From Azoarcus sp. (lineage in GTDB: Bacteria; Pseudomonadota; Gammaproteobacteria; Burkholderiales; Rhodocyclaceae), in NCBI GenBank assembly GCA_031268195.1, contig JAIRXQ010000025.1, positions 1 through 64,000 of the forward strand: a stretch of DNA of 64,000 bases, in the 5' to 3' direction. Positions 58,352-64,000 of the stretch are shown piece by piece (the first letter of the stretch is position 1; each line of letters starts with the position of its first letter). The notes under the pieces are model-generated. The model saw nothing but the letters and a program-made list of their open reading frames with translations, did not search any database and was not told the origin of the DNA. The position numbers were made by a program, and so were the translations under genes.

Positions 58352-60217
58352 CTACCATACCCGCCACCTCGCCAGCACCGCGAGAGGCCACGCGGCAAGC
58401 ACGAACAGGCATGCGAAAAAGTTCGACCACAGCACCCCGCGCCGGCGCACGGCCAGCGACGATGTGCTACGAATATCCGAATACGCCACCTTCAACGATG
58501 CCGCCCCGCCGATGCGCTCCACGACCAGCCGCCAGTGGCCCGCCGGAACACTGTCGAAAACCGCGCGACGCACAAGCCGGCTCACCTCCGCCGCGCCATC
58601 GAGCGTGGCGTAACGGCTCAGCGTCACCTTCTGCCGCGGTGTGCTTCGTCCACTGTCTTCTTCGACCAGCGAGATGCCGAGCTCGATCCAGTCATCGTCG
58701 AGTGCTTCCGCCCGGATATCCACTTCCAGCGAAGCCGAATGATCCAGGGAAAAAGGTTTCGAAAGCGAAGTCGTAAAATCAGCGGAGGGGATCAGCGGCA
58801 TGTCTACACTGGCCAAATCCCGCGCATTGCCGAACGACAACACGAAAATCACTTGCAACAAAGCGAGAATCGCGGCGAGAACCCCGAAATGCAACCACAT
58901 CGGGCGGTATCTGGCGCCGCCCTGCGCGGCGGAGCGCTGGCCCCCGAGCCCAACCTCGATCCGCGCCCGGCTGAACGCAGCCTTCACGTCCCGCGCCGGG
59001 ATGGGTTCGGCGAGACTCCAGGTGATTTCCTTGCCGGTTCGCTCGGCGCTCAGCGTCGACGACAGCGAGACGTAATCGGTAATGAAGACTTCCTCTCCAA
59101 CCCGTACCCGCCAGGTGAATTCGCCGAGCACGTAGTCCACATAACCCGTGTAGCTGGCGGAGCGCTCGAATTTTTGTCCGCGACAAACGACAGCCGCCCC
59201 TGCACGGGCAGGCAGCTCTTCCAGGACATCCACCAGACTCCAGCGGGTGTTGTAGCAGGTCAGCCACCGATATCCCGGTTTTCCGACCCGGGCCAGCAAA
59301 TATTCATGCCAATCTTCGCGTTCGCCCTCCTCAAGCGAGTGGCGAGCCATGAAACCGATTACTTCCAGTTTCTCGCCCCGAAACATACCGATCTCGCCAA
59401 TCGGGATCAGAGGCTCGACCTTCCGGCTCGCCTCGATACGGGAAATCAGTTTTTCCGTTTCCGTATCGGTGATCGCACCGCAATGTGCACAGCCGATGGA
59501 CAACACGCCCTCGTGCTTGAGTTCGAGCGGCGCACCGCACTGGGCACAATTCAGCCCCTTGGCTCGGCCTGTCGCCCCGGTGAATCCGGGAATGTCCTCG
59601 CGCAGATTGCGCCATTGCAGACTGGCAAAATCGACCGCTTCGCCCACGAAAAACAGGGGATTTGCCGCATCGTCGCTGTAATCCAGCGTTGCCAACCGTT
59701 TTCCGGCGCGTAAATCCACGACCGGCGCCGGATAGCCGCCGCCGACCCGGAACGGCAGCTCGCCCTCTCCGGCAACGCATACGGCGCGCTCGACATTGCT
59801 GACCGTCCAGGCGGTTCCGGCCAAAACGAACTCGTTGCCGGGACGCACCGCCGAAAAAGCGGGCGACCCCGTGGGCGAGGCGCACGGAAAAGTAAGCGCG
59901 TAAGCGCCGCCCGCCTCGGACAGCCACCCCGCGCCCGCATCGTCGAAAAGCAAAAACCATTCATTCCACAGTCCCGCCTCGTACTGGAGCTGGATGCGCC
60001 CCACCACGGTGAAGCACCTGCCGCCGTACACGCCCTGCGCATCGACCCGCAGCCGGGAGCGATCCTCGGCCAGTTCCGCCATCTTGCCCAAATTCTCGAT
60101 CTTGCCGTCGAGATCGAGGAGCGTCGCCCGGCAGTATTCGCAAACGGCCAGGACGGAAACAGCGCTCCGCAAGCGCACCGGAGCGCCGCAGGATGGGCAA
60201 TTCGCCATGCGGGCCAT
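58352..60217 (-). CDS. DUF4178 domain-containing protein, two zinc-ribbon/DUF4178 modules plus TM
   Basis: CPSCGAPVRLRSAVSVLAVCEYC and CAQCGAPLELKHEGVLSIGCAHCG ribbons; C-terminal TM segments. Confidence 0.85.
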   Translation of the reverse strand: MARMANCPSCGAPVRLRSAVSVLAVCEYCRATLLDLDGKIENLGKMAELAEDRSRLRVDAQGVYGGRCFTVVGRIQLQYEAGLWNEWFLLFDDAGAGWLSEAGGAYALTFPCASPTGSPAFSAVRPGNEFVLAGTAWTVSNVERAVCVAGEGELPFRVGGGYPAPVVDLRAGKRLATLDYSDDAANPLFFVGEAVDFASLQWRNLREDIPGFTGATGRAKGLNCAQCGAPLELKHEGVLSIGCAHCGAITDTETEKLISRIEASRKVEPLIPIGEIGMFRGEKLEVIGFMARHSLEEGEREDWHEYLLARVGKPGYRWLTCYNTRWSLVDVLEELPARAGAAVVCRGQKFERSASYTGYVDYVLGEFTWRVRVGEEVFITDYVSLSSTLSAERTGKEITWSLAEPIPARDVKAAFSRARIEVGLGGQRSAAQGGARYRPMWLHFGVLAAILALLQVIFVLSFGNARDLASVDMPLIPSADFTTSLSKPFSLDHSASLEVDIRAEALDDDWIELGISLVEEDSGRSTPRQKVTLSRYATLDGAAEVSRLVRRAVFDSVPAGHWRLVVERIGGAASLKVAYSDIRSTSSLAVRRRGVLWSNFFACLFVLAAWPLAVLARWRVW

Positions 60218-60223
60218 AGAAGT

Positions 60224-61246
60224 TCAGACCAGTTTCTTCAACAGTTCCGTTTTTTTCGCCTCGAACTCTTCCTGGCTCAATATGCCCTTGCCCACCAGCG
60301 CATGCAGCTTCTCCAGCGTGGCCGTCAGCTCATCGGCCAGCGATGCCCCGGCGGCCCGCCCCGCCGGGGCGGGATTCGTCTCCTGCGCGGCGCGGGTCAT
60401 GCCCTGTGCCATCGCCTGCCCCATCGCCAGCCCCACGCCGATGCCGACTCCCGCGCCCGCCGCGCCGCCCGGATTTTGCGCCGCCAGCGGAATACTGGCC
60501 GCGGTCTGGTACTGGGTATAACGGTTCAGATCGCCCGCCAGTTCCACGCCGATGCGGGCATCGAGCGCCTTTTGCAGTTCCTCGGGCAGCGAAATGTTCT
60601 GTACTACGAAGTTATCGAGCGCCAGCCCGAAACTCGCAAACAACGGCGCGACCTTTTCCCCGAGCGCCTTGCCGAATTCCTCCTGGTTGGCCGCCATGTC
60701 GAGAAACGGCACGCGGCTCGTCCCGAACAAATCGGCGATATGGCCGATGATGGTGTTGCGCAGCTGGCCTTCCAGTTCGTCCGACGTGTAGCGCCCCACC
60801 GTTCCGGAGACACTCATGTGGAACAGCGCGGGATCGACGAGATGGTACGAATAAATCCCGAACGCCCGCAGGCGCACCGCGCCGAAATCCGCATCCCGCA
60901 CCGTTACCGGGTTGGCCGTGCCCCATTTGCGGTCGAGCCGCTGGCGGGTGCTGAAGAAATAGACATCGGACTTGAAGGGCGACTCGAACAGCTTGTCCCA
61001 GTTCTCCAGGCTGGTGAGTACCGGCAGCGTTTGCGTGGTGAGCTTGAAGGTTCCCGGCCCGAACACATCGGCGAGCCGGCCCTCATTGACGAGGGCCGCC
61101 TTTTGCGACTCGCGCACGACCAGCGTGGCGCCATTCTGGATTTCCATGTCCTGCATGGGAAAGCGCCAGGCCATGACCTCGCCGTCATCCTCCACGCATT
61201 GAATGACGTCGATAAACTGCTTTTTGATGAAATCCATCAGCGACAT
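60224..61246 (-). CDS. SPFH domain protein (YdjI/virion-core-like) with C-terminal SHOCT-like domain
   Basis: MSLMDFIKKQFIDVIQCVEDDGEVMAWRFPMQDMEIQNGATLVVRESQKAALVNEGRLADVFGPGTFKL...; LEKLHALVGKGILSQEEFEAKKTELLKKL. Confidence 0.9.
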   Translation of the reverse strand: MSLMDFIKKQFIDVIQCVEDDGEVMAWRFPMQDMEIQNGATLVVRESQKAALVNEGRLADVFGPGTFKLTTQTLPVLTSLENWDKLFESPFKSDVYFFSTRQRLDRKWGTANPVTVRDADFGAVRLRAFGIYSYHLVDPALFHMSVSGTVGRYTSDELEGQLRNTIIGHIADLFGTSRVPFLDMAANQEEFGKALGEKVAPLFASFGLALDNFVVQNISLPEELQKALDARIGVELAGDLNRYTQYQTAASIPLAAQNPGGAAGAGVGIGVGLAMGQAMAQGMTRAAQETNPAPAGRAAGASLADELTATLEKLHALVGKGILSQEEFEAKKTELLKKLV

Positions 61247-61323
61247 GTCAAAGCCTCCTACTGTGCATGAATCGAAAAAACATCGATGCCCGCTGGACGG
61301 GCGAGCGGCCCACGATGCGCCAT

Positions 61324-62763
61324 TCAATCTCGCGCCGCAATGAAATCCTTGACCGCCGAAGGTTGCGGCGCCATCACTTCGACCCGCTGCGGCATGTTTT
61401 CCAGATCCCTGAGATCGTCGGGAATATCGGGATCGCGGGCCAGCGCCTCACGAATGGTAGCGGCAAATTTTGCGGGCTGCGCAGTCTCCAGCACCACCAG
61501 CGGCACACCGGCGGGCAGGCCATCGGCGTGCTCCAGCGCAACTTTCACGCCATCGGCGGTGTGGGGGTCGATCATCACGCCGTATTGCTCGTGAATCTGT
61601 TTGATCATCGCCAAACGCCCAACGTGCGAACTCGTCCCCGAGATAAAACCGAATTCCGGCACGCGCGCGAAATACGGGGTTTTCGCCAGATCGAAGGGAC
61701 GCCCCGCGTCGATTTCCCGCCATAGCCCGGCGACTTTCTGCGGATCGCGGTCGAGCAGATCGAATATGAAACGTTCGAAGTTCGACGCCTTGGCAATATC
61801 CATCGACGGACTGGTCGTAACGTGCGTCTCGGCGGCGGTGCGCGGGCGGTAGATGCCGGTACGGAAAAACTCGTCGAGCACGTCGTTTTCGTTGGTGGCG
61901 AGGATGAGTCTGGCAATCGGCAGCCCCATGCAGCGCGCGATATGCCCGGCGCAGATATTGCCGAAGTTGCCCGAAGGCACGCAAAAAGCAACCATTTCAT
62001 CGTTCGAGGCGGTCGCGGCGAAATAGCCCTTGAAGTAGTAAACGATCTGTGCCGCCACACGCGCCCAGTTGATCGAATTGACCGCGCCGATGTGGTGTTG
62101 CGCCTTGAAATCGGCATCGTTGAACACCGCCTTTACGATGTCCTGCGCCTCGTCGAACATGCCGGTGACCGCAATGTTGAAGATGTTTTCATCCGCGAGC
62201 GCGTACATCTGCGCCCGCTGGAAGGCGCTCATCTTGCCCGCCGGAGAGAGCATGAACACCTTGACGCGCGCCTTGCCGCGCATCGCATACTCGGCAGCGG
62301 AGCCGGTGTCGCCGGAGGTTGCGCCGAGGATGTTGATCGTCTCGTCGCGCCGCGCCAGCACGTACTCGAACAAATTGCCCAACAACTGCATCGCCATATC
62401 CTTGAAAGCGAGCGTCGGGCCGTTGGAGAGCGCGAGCAGCCCCAGCTTGCCACGTTCCAGCCAGCGCAGCGGCGTGATCTGTGCCGGATCGTCACCGGGA
62501 CGGGCGTAGCGATAGACCTTCGAGTTGTAAGTGCGGGCACACATTTCACGCAGATCGGGCGCGGGAATGTCGCTGACAAAGCGTGTCAGGATCTGAAACG
62601 CCAGCTCCGCATAAGACAGGTGCCGCCAGGCGTCGAGTTCGGCGCGCCCGATGCGGGGATAGGCTTGCGGCAGATACAGCCCGCCGTCCGGGGCGAGTCC
62701 TCCGAGCAGGATGTCGCAAAATTCGGCTTTGGCGGCATGACCACGGGTGGAAATGTACTTCAC
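61324..62763 (-). CDS. thrC: threonine synthase
   Basis: KYISTRGHAAKAEFCDILLGGLAPDGGLYLPQAYP, SNGPTLAFKDMAMQLLGNLFEYVL, GATSGDTGSAAEYAM. GTG start at 62763. Confidence 0.97.
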   Translation of the reverse strand: MKYISTRGHAAKAEFCDILLGGLAPDGGLYLPQAYPRIGRAELDAWRHLSYAELAFQILTRFVSDIPAPDLREMCARTYNSKVYRYARPGDDPAQITPLRWLERGKLGLLALSNGPTLAFKDMAMQLLGNLFEYVLARRDETINILGATSGDTGSAAEYAMRGKARVKVFMLSPAGKMSAFQRAQMYALADENIFNIAVTGMFDEAQDIVKAVFNDADFKAQHHIGAVNSINWARVAAQIVYYFKGYFAATASNDEMVAFCVPSGNFGNICAGHIARCMGLPIARLILATNENDVLDEFFRTGIYRPRTAAETHVTTSPSMDIAKASNFERFIFDLLDRDPQKVAGLWREIDAGRPFDLAKTPYFARVPEFGFISGTSSHVGRLAMIKQIHEQYGVMIDPHTADGVKVALEHADGLPAGVPLVVLETAQPAKFAATIREALARDPDIPDDLRDLENMPQRVEVMAPQPSAVKDFIAARD

Positions 62764-62986
62764 GGCGAATCCTCGCTTTGTCGCATTGGCGTGAAGCGGG
62801 AGTCTACCCAAAGATACGTCGCGCGGAACCGTTTTTTAAGGCCGCGGCGAGACGGGCCCGACGCTGGAATTCCTACCCCACATTACAACATTGGCATTAA
62901 AAATGCCCGGCATGTGAACGTTGTCCCGGAAAACACGGGAACGCGGGAACCTGCCCGCGCGCCTGAAGCGATGCAGGCCGGGAACA

Positions 62987-63820
62987 TCAGAGATGCCGCA
63001 TGGCTTGTACGGAATCATGTTGCCGGGCCGATAATCGCTCGTGCAGATCCACGACGCTGCCAACCACGATGAGCGCGGGCGGTTCGACCTTCTCCGCGCG
63101 CAGCCGCGCCGGAAATTCGGCCAGCGTGGAGAAGATCGCCGTCTGCGTGGCCAACGTGCCCTGCCGCACCACGGCAACGGGCGTGACGGCGGGCAGGCGG
63201 TGCGCGATGAGTTGGCGCGAAATTTCCTCGGCGGCCCCCACGCCCATGTAGAAAACGAGCGTTTGCCGGGCGTGCGCGAGCGCCGCCCAGTCCAGATCGA
63301 GGCCGCCGCGTTTGCGGTGCGCGGTCACCAAGGTGAGCATCTGGGCGTGATCGCGGTGGGTGAGTGGAAAGCCGGCGTAGGCGGCGCAACCGGAGGCGGC
63401 GGTGATGCCAGGCACGACCTCGAAGGGCACGCCCGCCGCCGCCAGTGCTTCGAGTTCTTCGCCGCCGCGCCCGAAGATGAAGGGATCGCCGCCCTTGAGC
63501 CGCAGCACGGCGAGATTTTGCCGCGTCAGCGTGAGCAGGAGCGCGTTGATCTGTTCCTGTGGCAACGTGTGGCGCGAGGACTGTTTGCCCGCATAGATCA
63601 GGCGCGCATCGGGACGCGCCAGAGTGATGATGCCCTCGCCGATCAGGTGATCGTAGACGATGGCATCCGCCGCCGCGATCAGACGCGCGGCCTTGAGCGT
63701 GAGCAGATCGGGATCGCCCGGTCCGGCCCCGACCAGCCAGACCTTGCCCGGCGGCAATCGCGCCGGCGAAGGTTTCACGTCGGGAATGTCGGGTGAATGG
63801 TTTTGCCGATTCATTTGCAT
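62987..63820 (-). CDS. cobA: uroporphyrinogen-III C-methyltransferase
   Basis: GKVWLVGAGPGDPDLLTLKAARLIAAADAIVYDHLI, RLKGGDPFIFGRGGEELEAL, VPGITAASGCAAYAGFPLTHRDHA. Start among closely spaced ATGs at 63820/63814. Confidence 0.95.
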   Translation of the reverse strand: MQMNRQNHSPDIPDVKPSPARLPPGKVWLVGAGPGDPDLLTLKAARLIAAADAIVYDHLIGEGIITLARPDARLIYAGKQSSRHTLPQEQINALLLTLTRQNLAVLRLKGGDPFIFGRGGEELEALAAAGVPFEVVPGITAASGCAAYAGFPLTHRDHAQMLTLVTAHRKRGGLDLDWAALAHARQTLVFYMGVGAAEEISRQLIAHRLPAVTPVAVVRQGTLATQTAIFSTLAEFPARLRAEKVEPPALIVVGSVVDLHERLSARQHDSVQAMRHL

Positions 63821-63945
63821 CTGCCTCAGCGCTCGTTGCAGGATTATTCCGTATTTCCGCATGACGCGCAGGATGACGAAGGGCCGCGCCCACCGCGCAG
63901 CGTCGGACAGCGGCGGACAGTTTCAGCCCGCGCCTGCACGGGGTT

Positions 63946-64000
63946 TCAGCCCGCGCCCGCGAAGCCGTTCTGCCGCCACGCCTCATAGAGCACCAGCGCC
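63946..64000 (-). CDS. possible 3' end of a truncated CDS running off the window
   Basis: Minus-strand reading ...ALVLYEAWRQNGFAGAG*; too short to identify. Confidence 0.25.
   Translation of the reverse strand, partial: ALVLYEAWRQNGFAGAG

Overview
High-GC proteobacterial chromosomal window, most likely betaproteobacterial judging by gene order. It is mostly housekeeping DNA, with no tRNA/rRNA, CRISPR array, IS element or prophage that I could support. Main blocks, left to right: alpha/beta hydrolase + VanZ-like; aldo/keto reductase; pyruvate dehydrogenase operon (aceE-aceF-[NYN/LOTUS gene]-lpd); non-canonical Fic protein; cysE, trmJ, suhB; HDOD protein; VanX-type dipeptidase/L,D-transpeptidase fusion; PEP-CTERM protein; B12-dependent nrdJ; Prc-type S41 protease; Hsp33; minCDE; a long minus-strand block pgsA-uvrC-phnD-like-nagZ-acpS-pdxJ-recO-era-rnc-DUF4845-lepB-lepA-grx-rseC-rseB-rseA-rpoE; nadB; fabF-acpP-fabG-fabD-fabH-plsX-rpmF-yceD; maf and an rsmI-like gene; mtnP; typA; a small PPVY-repeat protein; a seven-gene minus-strand cluster (SPFH - DUF4178 - small TM - DUF350 - membrane-anchored aminopropyltransferase-like - Tat-type FAD oxidoreductase - SpeD); thrC and cobA. 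Best candidates for an under-described system: the SPFH/DUF4178/DUF350/polyamine-like cluster (54319-61246). Next: an Hsp33 lacking all four redox-switch cysteines, a NYN-LOTUS gene inside the PDH operon, a Fic protein with a substituted catalytic motif and a strong operator-like inverted repeat, a sigma-54-like promoter before the PEP-CTERM gene, and three G9/C9 homopolymer tracts in coding genes, one of them in rseA.
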